Part shown: one piece after another, positions 1 to 10,916 of the stretch | Layout of the letters: the number at the start of each line of letters is the position of its first letter | Numbering within the stretch: position 1 is the first letter of the stretch | Translations under genes and position numbers: made by a program | Notes under the pieces: model-generated | Seen by the model: only the letters and a program-made list of their open reading frames with translations | What the model was told of the DNA's origin: nothing | Databases searched by the model: none | Origin: Saussurea involucrata | Lineage: Eukaryota; Streptophyta; Magnoliopsida; Asterales; Asteraceae | Length of the DNA: 64,000 nt | NCBI GenBank assembly: GCA_033807775.1 | Contig: CM066318.1 | Coordinates: 81,967,379-82,031,378, forward strand | Reading direction: 5' to 3'

Positions 1-600
1 CTGAAAGTGGATTGAATAGTGCTCACAGTGGGGAACGAGAATTCGTCCCTGTCCACTGTGCTTTACGAACTACAATTAACTAGGAAAGGAAATTACTGAA
101 ATTAAAGCTAAGTTAATGCAGTAATTAAAAGACTAAACTAATGTGGTAGATGAGAGAAATTAAAGCTATCTTCTTAACCCAAGATGATTGTAAGAATGCT
201 AGATTCCTCTTTAATAAATGAACCCAAGTGCTCCTTTATATACTAGAGGAAAGACTTGGATATTACACAAAAGAGATGAGTCTTCCAATGGGTAAAAACT
301 GCTGTGTAATGGCAGAAATCAGCCCCTTGTGCAAATCAATTACCCAATGGATCCTTCTCCAAGTCAATTTCCAAGTACATAAAGGAGTACTTGTTGCAAT
401 CTTCTATGTAGATGTCATTTTGTACTTCCTCCAGCCATTTCCCTGCCAATGAACCTTCTTCTTCCAGAAAATTAGATCCCAACTAATAGTTTCTTTTGTC
501 TTTCTTGATCAGCTCGAATAGTGGGCAGCCGGAGTGGGCAGAACAGTGATCACTGCAGGATAAAAATGCGAAAAACACCCAAACTTCCACCAAATAATTT
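1..600. other. Unassigned AT-rich DNA at the left edge
   Basis: I recognise no gene or LTR here. The sequence should be the 5' part of copia element A, but it holds neither an A-type LTR (start TGTTAGGGTC) nor a TGGTATCAGAGC primer binding site, so it may be a further insertion or a rearrangement. A short open frame at 228-452 has no recognisable domain. Positions 24-31 (CACAGTGG) and 53-60 (CCACTGTG) form an 8-bp hairpin arm pair. Confidence 0.4.
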
Positions 601-734
601 ATTAAAGACCATGGTTCACTCCTTTTGCTCGTTTTCGTAAATCATACCAAGAATGGGGGTTTTTAGAAGTGAAATGGCTAGAATTGACAAAATAAAGTAG
701 GAAAAACAAGGAAATAATAACTCTAAAAATAGAG

Positions 735-2395
735 TTATCAACGACCGAAGGTGAAAAGCATGCAAAGAGATATCTTGTCCAAGCCCTTCCCAACCCGATC
801 TATACAGCTATCGACAGCTACAAAGAAACGACAAAGGGCATGTGGGATCAAGTGGCCAGAATGATGCGTGGGAGCGATGTCGGAAATCAACTAAAGATCA
901 ACAGCGCAATAACCAAGTTCGATGGTTTCAAGCAGCGCACCGGCGAATCTCTCACACAGACCTATGAACGGTTCTGCTCACTTCTTAATGAACTGAACAA
1001 GAATAAGATCACTCGCTCCAACACAGAAAACACGATCAAATTTCTCAATAATCTGCTGCCGGAATGGAAGGTGTTTGCTTCTCATGTCAAGCACAACAAC
1101 TTGATAGAGAACATCGGCATCAATGAACTCTATGAAACACTTCTTCAAGACGAAGATGAAGTGAATGAGCTTCTGAGCGAGAAGAAGACCGACTCAAAGC
1201 CAGCTGCTGATCCTATTGTACTTATGTCCTCCAAGAAAGGGAAATCTTCGAGCGGTCACTCTAAATGTGCTCAAAAGCAAAGCTCTTCCGAATCTGAAAA
1301 GGAAGACAGTGACTCTAATGATGAAGTATCTGACTTCAAGAAAGCGATAGCTCTGCTTATGAAATCTTTCCAACAACAAAAGTACTATAAGAAGCCTTTG
1401 TCCAACAATCAGCGCTACTCCACCTCCTCCAACAAGCGCCATGACCATCAGGACAAGTATGAGGGAAAGAAGAAAGCTGATGAGCAAGGGAAGTCAGAGA
1501 AGAAGGAGAAGACTGAGAAATCAGAAAGTATAAAGAAGGATGAGCCAGTGACATGTTACAACTGCGGAAAGCTTGGTCACTTTGCTAAAGATTGTACGAG
1601 GCCTGTGGTAAATAATTCTCACTACTACAAGGCAAAACTCACAATGGCTGAGCAAAAGGAAGTTGGAGAAGCTATGTTTGTGGAAAACGACTACTGGTTG
1701 GGTCGTTCTGATGATGAAAGCGATACTGATGATGCAAATGCTTTCATGGGCTATCACTCTCCAGCTGATGAAGAGAAGACAAGTCAGGTATGTGATTCTT
1801 CCGAACAAGATTTCTTGAATAAAATGCAATCTTTTACCGACTAGGAAGATTCCTTTAAGGCCACCACTAAAGAACAAAAGCTTAAGATTAGTTCACTAAC
1901 CGAAAAGCTAGATGTTCAAACAAGAATAACTGAAAAACATAAGTATGAAAATGCTATGTTAAAGGAGAAATGCAAAAATCTTTCAATAGCACCTAAAGAC
2001 TTAAGGGCCAAATTATCTGATCTTCAGTCTCAGTTTGATCAGTGCATGAATGAGAAAGAAGAACTTGTTTATCAATGTTCCTCTCTTCAAATTCAGCACA
2101 AGGAGTTTGTTGCTAAAATTCTTGATCTTGAAACCAAACTCCACAAAAGGGGTCAAACTGATCAAACCATATTTCTGAATAAACCCAAGGAGTTCACTTA
2201 TTTTAACAAAGAGTGGGGAATCGGATATGATAACCCACACTATTTGAAAAAGGGAAGATATCAAACTCCTACTCTGTATGATTTTGCATGTTTTGGGTTA
2301 GATAAAACGTATCCGGAATATGCCATTCAATGGACTGGCCCTCTTGAACCTGAAAAGGAAGAGGAAACCGAGGAATATAAACGCGCACACAAACG
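735..2395 (+). pseudogene. gag: Copia A gag, N-terminal part (disrupted)
   Basis: Gag forms the virus-like particle that packages element RNA. The frame carries a copia Gag domain of the UBN2/retrotran_gag type from about 735, including a W-D-Q-V-A-R-M-M stretch after the Met at 840. A basic, Ser/Lys-rich region follows, then one CCHC zinc knuckle, CYNCGKLGHFAKDC, at about 1555-1597. A single in-frame TAG at 1842-1844 is the only stop down to the Gypsy1 insertion at 2396. The part after the stop is rich in Lys, Glu and Leu and probably coiled coil. The N-terminus cannot be fixed because an in-frame TAA lies at 693 and upstream similarity fades. Confidence 0.8.
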
Positions 2396-4505
2396 TGTAA
2401 AGCCCGTATCCCGGTATGTATTTTCGTATTATTAATCTTTTTTTAAGCTATTATTTAACGTGGTTTCCGTTAACGGGATTAGACGATTTGGACCTAATTG
2501 TTAAATATGTCAACTATTTTGTAGGTTTACGAGAAGAGTTTAGTTGAGGGGCCAAAAGTGGCAAGGGGGCCAAACTTGTGCATGAGATCAGCCAAGAGAC
2601 ACCCCTTCCCCTTCCCCTTCCCCTTCGGTTTCATGTTAGTAACCCCCCAAGAACCTTTAGCCATCTCCCCTCCCCCTTCTTGTTGTTTTCGGCCGAGAAA
2701 GGAAAAGAGAGAGAGAGAGAGGATCGGAAGAGAGAGGGAGGAAGAGAAAAACCGAGAGAGAAAGAGAGCAAGGGTCGAGAGGAGGAAGGAGGCGATCGCC
2801 GGCGTGAGGGAACCAGCGTCGGGAGTGGTCAGAAAGGAGGAGCAAGAGGGATTCCGTTAAGGTAAGTGTCCCGTTCGTTTTATTTGATGTTTTTTCTCGT
2901 CGGAGAATGTAAACCGCCACCACCACCGCCGTAGCCACGGCTGCCGGCGGTGGGGCCGCCGCTGCACGCCGCCGCGATGGCGTTAGAGAGTGCGTGCGCT
3001 TGCGGGTGTGTGGGTGTGTGCGGGTGTGGGGTTGCGGGTGATGTTGGGAGGTTTCGCAGGAGGTTATCGACCGCAACCACCGTCGTCGCCGCCAACCACC
3101 ACCACCGCCGGAGGCGGCAGTGGGTGGTGCATGGTGTGGTTCAGCCCATGTCAACCCTAAAACAGTAAGTCATGTTGCTTTGCGGGTCTGTTTGGATTAA
3201 GACGTCTCATTGGGTTCAAGTTCAAAAGGTTATCATTTTATGTAAATTGTACAGTTTCTGCCCTGTTTTGTAAAAGTTATAACTTTTGCTAGGAATGTCG
3301 GATTGGGATGGAACTGGTGCCAAAAGTTCCCATTCTGAGTCTAGTAACGTTTATATGTTTTGTGGAAAAACCAGTTCGGGCCATAGCTAGTGTCAAATTG
3401 CCATTTTATACGGACAGGTCCTGTTTTAGCTGCTATGAGAGGTGTTTTTGTAAAATTCACATACAGTGCTAGGAATATCGTTAGGACGCGTGCGATACGT
3501 CCCTGGAACCGTAAGACATTGAACTTCCTGAATGTGGAATTAGATTTTTGGTTTGATCAGTTTAGCAGGGGTAAAATGGGTCCCGAACAGACCTGCGTTT
3601 TTAGTATAAAAGCTGGAATTTTTAGTTTCGTTAAACTAGTAAAAGTGTCGTGAGTTGGGACCTTCCGTTGACGTTTTTAGTGCGTAATTAGGTGGGAAAA
3701 TGTGAGGAAGGTTGACGTGCTGGTGTTGCGGCTCGGGAGCGTGTCGCTTTGCTTTGAGGTGAGTTCTCTCAGCGCGTAGTTAGGAATTTCATGCATATCG
3801 TTATTTTGTGCTACGTGTTATTACGTGGTTACGTGAATTAGTTGAGATGTGATATCTAGTTGTGATCTGTTGAATGTGTATGTGAATTATGTATGCTTGT
3901 GTACACCTCAGTGGGACTGGGGGGCTCGGTGGGACCGAGGGCTCGGTGGGACTGAGCTAGTACAATTGTATTATCTTTACTCGGTGGGACCGAGGGCTCG
4001 GTGGGACTGAGCTTGTATCAATGTCTTTATTCGGTGGTACCGAGGGCTCGGTGGGACTGAGCTTGTATCGATATATTTTTGGTGTGCTCTGTGGGACCGA
4101 GGTTCGTATTTATACGCTAATTGTTATGTAGATTTATATCCGTGGTGATGGTGATGTTGCCTACTGGCGAGTAGGGGCGATATACGTGGGGTTGCTACAT
4201 GCGTGTGTGATAGGATTCATTAAGCGTTTAGCTTACCCTTTTCCCAATATGTTGTGATTTCAGGTGCGAGCGGCAGTCGGGCTTGACGGTACACACACTA
4301 GGCGCGGAGTGTCAAGAATTGTTTAAGTTTCACTTTCAAACCTTTGGATTTTATTTTATGAAATTTCCGCTGCATAAACTTTATTAACTGTTCGAGTTAA
4401 CGACGTTAACTTCATTTGAGTTACGAATTATTAAATTGTGATTGTTTTATAATGAAATGCATGTTTTTAAAATTTTAAATTCCTTGTAATTTTTGGGACG
4501 TTACA
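2396..4505 (+). repeat. Gypsy1 5' LTR
   Basis: This 2,110-bp LTR holds a GA-rich microsatellite (about 2699-2770), a GC-rich stretch around 2910-3150 and, at 3907-4102, an array of CTCGGTGGGACCGAG inverted repeats. Open frames in this region on both strands have no domain and are not counted as genes. It carries 68 bp near 2783-2850 that the 3' LTR lacks, flanked by AGAGG direct repeats, which points to a deletion in the 3' copy. Confidence 0.93.
3907..4102 (+). repeat. Array of CTCGGTGGGACCGAG inverted repeats in Gypsy1 5' LTR
   Basis: The 15-bp word has perfect 6-bp arms (CTCGGT and ACCGAG) around GGG. Exact copies alternate with the variant CTCGGTGGGACTGAG, separated by AT-rich spacers of about 30 bp. 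The same array occurs at 10313-10507 in the other LTR. Confidence 0.9.
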
Positions 4506-4508
4506 ACT

Positions 4509-4520
4509 TGGTATCAGAGC
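4509..4520 (+). other. Primer binding site, Gypsy1
   Basis: TGGTATCAGAGC starts three bases after the 5' LTR end and matches the complement of the plant initiator methionine tRNA 3' end, the usual primer for minus-strand DNA synthesis. Confidence 0.9.
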
Positions 4521-5669
4521 ACAGCTTGAGTGAATCAAACACATCTTGGTGTGTTTGGTCTCAAGTTGCGGCTATGAAGTTTTTTTTAAACTCTCTTAAT
4601 AGAATCTTTGAAAATAAATGAACGGAGAAAGCCCGTTTGGGAAACGGTGATCGTGGGCGCAGTGTGTACAGTCAGCCGACGCCAATTGGGAAGGTACATC
4701 ACTTAGTGTATTTATTGCTTTCTAGGCATAGGGTATGCATGCTAGATTGCCGAGGTTGTTTACACTGTACTGTACGATGACTGCTTGCTAGTAGGAATCA
4801 ATGCTAGTTATAGTAGGTTGTCAAGTGAAGGCCCTATAGGTTGCATGCAGTAAGAATCATATAGCCTTAGAATATTTGATTTAGTTCTATTGCGCAGCTC
4901 TTGTTTGAGTCCAACCGTTCTAGGATAGAATCTTGTATTCGAATGTCTATTTGATTCACGCTGCGTGCGACTGGGTATTCGCGAGGCAACTCGTTATGGC
5001 TAACAGGGATTCCTTTGTAGCAAGAGTAGTGGGATGAGATGAAATTCCTAGTGAGCTGGGAATAGCGTTTACATATGAGTAGGTATGCTAGATTGCTTTC
5101 TAGAACATAGGAGTATGTATGCTAGATTGCTTACGTGGATTTTGTGGTACTGTATACTTGTTACTTGCTATTAGGAACTCATGCTAGCCTTGATAGGTTG
5201 TTATGTGAATGCACCTTAGGTTGTATGCAGTAGGAACTGAATAGCCTTAGAATGTTGGATTTAGTTCTATTGCGCAACTCTTGTTTGAGTCCAACCGTTG
5301 TAGGATAGAATCTTATATTCGAATGTCTATTTGGTTTCACTGTATACGACTGTGCGTTTACGAGGCGACTCGTCAGGGCTAGTGGGGGTTCCGTTCTAGC
5401 AAGGGTGGTGGGGTATTACGACTTTTCTAGGGAGCTAGGAAAAGTGTTTGCATATGCCGGAATGGGCATATGTGTTTGTTTGTGGTAAGCAACTACTTGG
5501 ACGTCCCGGGACAGGACTCGAAATGAGTAAGGATAGGTGTGAAGGGTAGTAGCAGAGCTCCTACTATCTGAAGCACAGGATCCGTGCTCGAGTCGGGGAA
5601 AGTCACGGAGAATCCGAAGAGTTGAGTGTGAGCGTAGTTAGCAGGTTTTAATGTGTGCTAGTAGCTCGT
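4521..5669 (+). other. Gypsy1 5' leader
   Basis: This is untranslated leader between the primer binding site and gag. It holds imperfect direct repeats of several hundred bases: the word GCATGCTAGATTGC and the stretch around TTGTTTGAGTCCAACCGTT recur near 4735-4950 and 5085-5330. A similar leader occurs in Gypsy2 on the opposite strand (about 40,990-42,025). Confidence 0.7.
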
Positions 5670-6300
5670 TAAGGAGGAACAACAATGTTGATCCAGATGC
5701 TGATGCTGGAATTATTGCTGATCAGATTCGTGAGATGTTTGCGGTCGAGGTGACGCATATTTTGAGGAGGCGATCCCCGAAATTATTACCGCCATTCGTG
5801 ATGAGGTAATAGTGTCGATGGAGGAGCGCATCGCGGCGATCCCACCCCCTGTGGGTGGGCAGCCCCAAACAAGAGGGTCGGGATCGGTTATGGAGTGCAC
5901 ATTCCTTACCGGTGGTTGTCCTGCGAACTAGAAGGTTCGCTTCGCGGTGAATCTGTTACGAGACGGAGCGAAAGACTGGTGTGCTACTGCTTTGACGCTT
6001 AACGAGCGCACTACTGGACCTGGGAGGTGTTCGTCGTATGTTTCGTGTAGAGCATGTGCCTCTAGTGGAGATGGAGAGGAGTGCCAAAGAGTTCTTGGAG
6101 CTCTGTCAGACTGCGGAGGCCATAAAGGAGGCGAACCGAAAGTTTACGGAAATGACATTATTCTATCCTTAGCATGCTGCTTTTGAGGACATGAAGAGGA
6201 CACGGTACAAGGATATGTTACGTACCAAGATCAGGGAGTTCGTGAGTACCGCGCAGTATGCTTCACTTGCTGTAGTGATGGAGGCGGCCTGAGGTAGAGT
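5670..6300 (+). pseudogene. gag: Gypsy1 gag remnant
   Basis: Scattered frames match the intact gag of Gypsy2, for example an R-R-N-x-V-D-P-D-A start near 5680 and a V-N-L-L-R-D-G-A-K-D-W-C-A-T-A segment near 5947-5995. Frameshifts and stops break it many times. The part that should encode the linker and the two CCHC knuckles is deleted: sequence near 6290 jumps straight to the region just before protease. It cannot give a working Gag. Confidence 0.75.
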
Positions 6301-8131
6301 TCGTCAACTGGGAGTGGAGGGGGCACAAGCTACGTATAAAGTGGTGACAGGTACGTTCTTGGTTAACTCGGTGCTTGCTGTGGTGACGATTGATAGCGGG
6401 GCTACTCATCCTTCCGTGTCTCACATAGTCAGTGTGTGTTTGGGGTCGAGTCGTAGGACGGTTAGGCTGTCCACTTGTGGTTGCAGTTGCTGAAGACAGG
6501 ACCTTGACGGTTACTGACGTGTACTGGGGGGGTGCACTTTGGAGATCTCTGGTGTGAGGTTCCCGATTGATTTGATTCCGATCGCTATGCGGGAGTCGTG
6601 CGTGACTGTGGGCATGGATTGGATGGATGCGTATGATGCGGAGATTGTTTGTCGTCGCAAACAAGTACGAGTTCGAACCCCAAGCGGGGGAGAAATGCTA
6701 GTTCAGGGCGGCTTGCCCAGGTGGACCTCGGCGATATGTTCGGCTGCGAGGGCTCGGAGGTACTTGCAGCACAGTGGTCAGGGATTTTTGGCGTATGTGA
6801 TCGACACGCGCGTCGACGGAGAGAAGAAGTCTGTGGAGGATGTGCCAGTTGTACGGGAGTTTGCTGACGTATTTTCCCGAGGAGTTACCAGGGATACCTC
6901 CCGAGCGACAGTTAGAGTTCCACGTTGATTTGATTCCGGATGCTGCTCCGGTGGCCAAGGCACCTTATCGCCTGGCTCCACCAGAAATGAAGGAGTTGTA
7001 CACTCGTTGCAGGAACTTATCGAAAAGGAGTTCATCAAGCCGAGTTGTCCACCGTGGGGAGCCCCGATTCTGTTTGTGAAAAAGAAAGTCGGGTCCCAAC
7101 GGATGTGTATAGACTACCGTGAGTTGAATAAGCTTACGGTGAAGAATCGTTATCCTCCGCCAAGGATCGATGACTTGTTCGATCAACTTCAGGGAGCCTC
7201 GTGGTTCTCTAAGGTTGATTTGAGATCGGGGTATCATCGGATGCAGGTGAGGAGAGAGGATACGGAGTAGACGGCCTTTCGTTCACGTCATGGCCATTTA
7301 CAAGTTTGTGGTGATGCCTCTCGGGCTCACCAATGCACCCGCAGTGTTCATGGATCTCATGAACCGGGTATGTAGCCCTATGTGGGATCGATCAGTGATC
7401 GTGTTCATCGACGATATTCTTGTGTAATCGAAGTCGAAGGAAGAGCATGAGATGCATTTGCGAGAAGTTTTGGAAGTTTTGAGGCGGGAGAAGCTGTATG
7501 CTAAGCTCTCCAAGTGTGAGTTCTGGTTACGAGAGGTCCACTTTCGAGGGCATGTCGTGAACCAGAATGGTATTATGGTGGATCCGGCCAAGATTACGGC
7601 TGTGATGCGGTGGGAAGTGCCAAAGACTCTCTACGAAGAAATCTGCGGCTTTTAGTTGGGGTGAAGGGCAGCAGAGGGCTTTGGGGAGCTACGCAGGCGT
7701 TATGCGAGGCTCCGATGTTGACTTTGCCGGAGGGTATGTAAGAATTGGTGGTGTTTGCTCTCAAGATTTGGAGGCACTATTTGTATGGCGTCAAGTGTAT
7801 ACACTAACCATAAAAGCCTCCAGTACTTGATGACCGGCAAAACCTCAACATGCGTCAGAGGAGGTGGCTTGACGTGGTCAAGGATTATGATGGTGAGATA
7901 CTTTACCCCCCCGGTAAAGCGGATGTTGTTACGGACGCACTTAGTCGACATCTGGATGGTGATCCACTGTGGGGCTTGTGTCAACGGTTAACAGTGGTTG
8001 CACCTCTTCTCGAGTCGATAGGTAGTGCTCAGGAGGTGGCAGTTTTGGAGGAAAATGCCAATCGCGAGAGAGTTTCGGGGGAAATTCCGAATTTTGTTCG
8101 TGATAGTCATGGGTCAATTGCTCGGTCTTAA
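6300..8131 (+). pseudogene. pol: Gypsy1 pol remnant (protease, reverse transcriptase, RNase H)
   Basis: A decayed aspartic protease with D-S-G-A-T lies near 6390. Reverse transcriptase follows: a P-G-I-P-P-E-R segment near 6870, K-K-K-V-G-S-Q-R-M-C-I-D-Y-R near 7080-7120, V-D-L-R-S-G-Y-H near 7215, and the catalytic box as F-I-D-D near 7407, with a stop shortly after. A deletion near 7640 removes the end of the polymerase and start of RNase H. A typical RNase H end with D-A-L-S-R lies near 7930-7950. No integrase follows; the sequence passes directly into 3' noncoding DNA. Several frames and stops make this a pseudogene. Confidence 0.85.
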
Positions 8132-8869
8132 TGGAAGGTTGGGTATCCCACGCGTGTGGGTACTGTAGGCCGAATAGTATCGGTTAGGGAATGCTGCCCT
8201 TTGTAATAAAGAGGATAAATGCGTAGAATTTTTGAGGTAAATAGTATACTTAGGTGTCGACTTTTGGGCTTGAGGCCAAATGCCTTAGTGTAATTGGGGA
8301 ATTGTAGCCGATTTTAAGGAAATTATGTTGATGGTAGTAGTAATCCTGAGATGTTTGCTTGTGGTGAATGGTTGTGGTGGAATGACCTTCGTGGATGATT
8401 AAAAATTTACTAGTTTGATAATTCATGCGGAATAAATTGTGGGAGTCTATTAGAACTCGTGAAAGTTAATCGACAGTTAATGATAGGAATGATCGAATTC
8501 GAGTATCCTGTAGGGTATATTGGTGAGCAACTTTAGAATGGTTAGAGCTTGAAATTTGAATCGGGATGTTTGGATTATCTATGGTTGGGAGACAACCGAA
8601 GTCGTTTGACTAGGAATGAATCCAGTTGTTGGAGTGTTCCTCCGATCATACTTGCGGTGTACTTGAAGGAGTTTTGTGGTAAGAAAAGTATTCGAGAGAT
8701 TTTTAGGCGGTGTGGGAAATCTTAAATTCCAGTTAGTGAAGGTCTAGTGGAAACACCGAAAGTGTTCCGAGTGAACTTGGGAACCTGAGGTTGAGATGTG
8801 GGAGACCTATCTATAGCTATTCACGGGCATAGACTTCGAGGACGAAGTCTAATCCAAGTGGGGGAGAGT
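8132..8869 (+). other. Gypsy1 3' noncoding region and polypurine tract
   Basis: Noncoding DNA shared with the matching part of Gypsy2 (about 38,330-39,010, opposite strand). The purine-rich AAGTGGGGGAGAGT at 8856-8869 directly precedes the 3' LTR and is the primer for plus-strand synthesis. A hairpin formed by AGACTTCGAGGACGAAGTCT at 8831-8850 is conserved in Gypsy2. Confidence 0.8.
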
Positions 8870-10911
8870 TGTAAAGCCCGTATCCCGGTATGTATTTTTG
8901 TATTATTAATCTTTTTTAAGCTATTATTTAACGTGATTTCCGTTAACGGGATTAGACGATTTGGACCTAATTGTTAAATATGTCAACTATTTTGTTGGTT
9001 TGCGAGAAGAGTTTAGTTGAGGGGCCAAAAGTGGCAAGGGGGCCAAACTTGTGCATGAGACTAGCCAAGAGACACCCCTTCCCCTTCCCCTTCCCCTTCG
9101 GTTTCATGTTAGTAACCCCCCAAGAACCTTTAGCCATCTCCCCTCCCCCTTCTTGTTGTTTTCGGCCGAGAAAGGAAAAGAGAGAGAGAGAGAGGATCGG
9201 AAGAGAGAGGGAGGAAGAGAAAAACCGAGAGAGAAAGAGAGCAAGGGTCGAGAGGGATTCCGTTAAGGTAAGTGTCCCGTTCGTTTTATTTGATGTTTTT
9301 CCTCGTCGGAGAATGTAAACCGCCACCACCACCGCCGTAGCCACGGCTGCCGGCGGTGGGGCCGCCGCTGCACGCCGCCGCGATGGCGTTAGAGAGTGCG
9401 TGCGCTTGCGGGTGTGTGGGTGTGTGCGGGTGTGGGGATGCGGGTGATGTTGGGAGGTTTCGCCGGAGGTTATCGACCGCAACCATCGTCGTCGCCGCCA
9501 ACCACCACCACCGCCGGAGGCGGCAGTGGGTGGTGCATGGTGTGGTTCAGCCCATGTCAACCCTAAAACAGTAAGTCATGTTGCTTTGCGGGTCTGTTTG
9601 GATTAAGACGTCTCATTGGGTTCAAGTTCAAAAGGTTATCATTTTATGTAAATTGTACAGTTTCTGCCCTGTTTTGTAAAAGTTATAACTTTTGCTAGGA
9701 ATGTCGGATTGGGATGGAGCTGGTGCCAAAAGTTCCCATTCTGAGTCTAGTAACTTTTATATGTTTTGTGGAAAAACCAGTTCGGGCCATAGCTAGTGTC
9801 AAATTGCCATTTTATACGGACAGGTCCTGTTTTAGCTGCTATGAGAGGTGTTTTTGTAAAATTCACATACAGTGCTAGGAATATCGTTAGGACGCGTGCG
9901 ATACGTCCCTGGAACCGTAAGACATTGAAATTCCTGAATGTGGAATTAGATTTTTGGTTTGATCAGTTTAGCAGGGGTAAAATGGGTCCCGAACAGACCT
10001 GCGTTTTGAGTATAAAAGCTGGAATTTTTAGTTTCGTTAAACTAGTAAAAGTGTCGTGAGTTGGGACCTTCCGTTGACGTTTTTAGTGCGTAATTAGGTG
10101 GGAAAATGTGAGGAAGGTTGACGTGCTGGTGTTGCGGCTCGGGAGCGCGTCGCTTTGCTTTGAGGTGAGTTCTCTCACCGCGTAGTTAGGAATTTCATGC
10201 ATATCGTTATTTTGTGCTACGTGTTATTACGTGGTAATGTGAATTAGTTGGGATGTGATATCTAGTTGTGATCTGTTGAATGTGTATGTGAATTATGTAT
10301 GCTTGTGTACACCTCAGTGGGACTGGGGGGCTCGGTGGGACCGAGGGCTCGGTGGGACTGAGCTAGTACAATTGTATTATCTTTACTCGGTGGGACCGAG
10401 GGCTCGGTGGGACTGAGCTTGTATCAATGTCTTTACTCGGTGAGACCGAGGGCTCGGTGGGACTGAGCTTGTATCAATATATTTTTGGTGTGCTCGGTGG
10501 GACCGAGGTTCGTATTTATACGCTAATTGTTATGTGGATTTATATCCGTGGTGATGGTGATGTTGCCTACTGGCGAGTAGGGGCGATATACGTGGGGTTG
10601 CTACCTGCGTGTGTGATAGGATTCACTAAGCGTTTAGCTTACCCTTTTCCCAATATGTTGTGATTTCAGGTGCGAGCGGCAGTCGGGCTTGACGGTACAC
10701 ACACTAGGCGCGGAGTGTCAAGAATTGTTTAAGTTTCACTTTCAAACCTTTGGATTTTATTTTATGAAATTTCCGCTGCATAAACTTTATTGACTGTTCG
10801 AGTTAACGACGTTAACTTCATTTGAGTTACGAATTATTAAATTGTGATTGTTTTATAATGAAATGCATGTTTTTAAAATTTTAAATTCCTTGTAATTTTT
10901 GGGACGTTACA
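8870..10911 (+). repeat. Gypsy1 3' LTR
   Basis: This 2,042-bp copy matches the 5' LTR except for scattered substitutions and the missing 68 bp. Its CTCGGTGGGACCGAG array is at 10313-10507. It ends GGGACGTTACA, followed by TSD copy AAACG. Confidence 0.93.
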
Positions 10912-10916
10912 AAACG

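Larger units (their letters stand above)
2396..10911 (+). mobile_element. Gypsy1: Ty3/gypsy element with complete LTR pair and ruined interior
   Basis: The element is bounded by long LTRs that begin TGTAAAGCCCG and end GGGACGTTACA. AAACG at 2391-2395 and 10912-10916 is a perfect TSD. A primer binding site follows the 5' LTR and a polypurine tract precedes the 3' LTR. Inside, gag lacks its zinc knuckles, reverse transcriptase and RNase H are broken by stops and deletions, and no integrase is visible. By eye the LTRs differ at roughly 1.5% of aligned positions plus one 68-bp indel, so insertion is recent compared with the decay of the interior. Gypsy2 is a close relative. Confidence 0.93.

Noticed and set aside
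228..452. Host protein-coding gene at the left edge
   Set aside because: 74 codons, no domain, no splice or codon signal that stands out.
2657..3168. Open frames on both strands in the Gypsy1 LTR (and copies at 8967-9574)
   Set aside because: GC-rich and GA-rich repeat DNA; low-complexity proteins, no domain, inside LTRs.
4509..4520. tRNA gene
   Set aside because: Only the 12-nt complement of a tRNA 3' end is present: a primer binding site.
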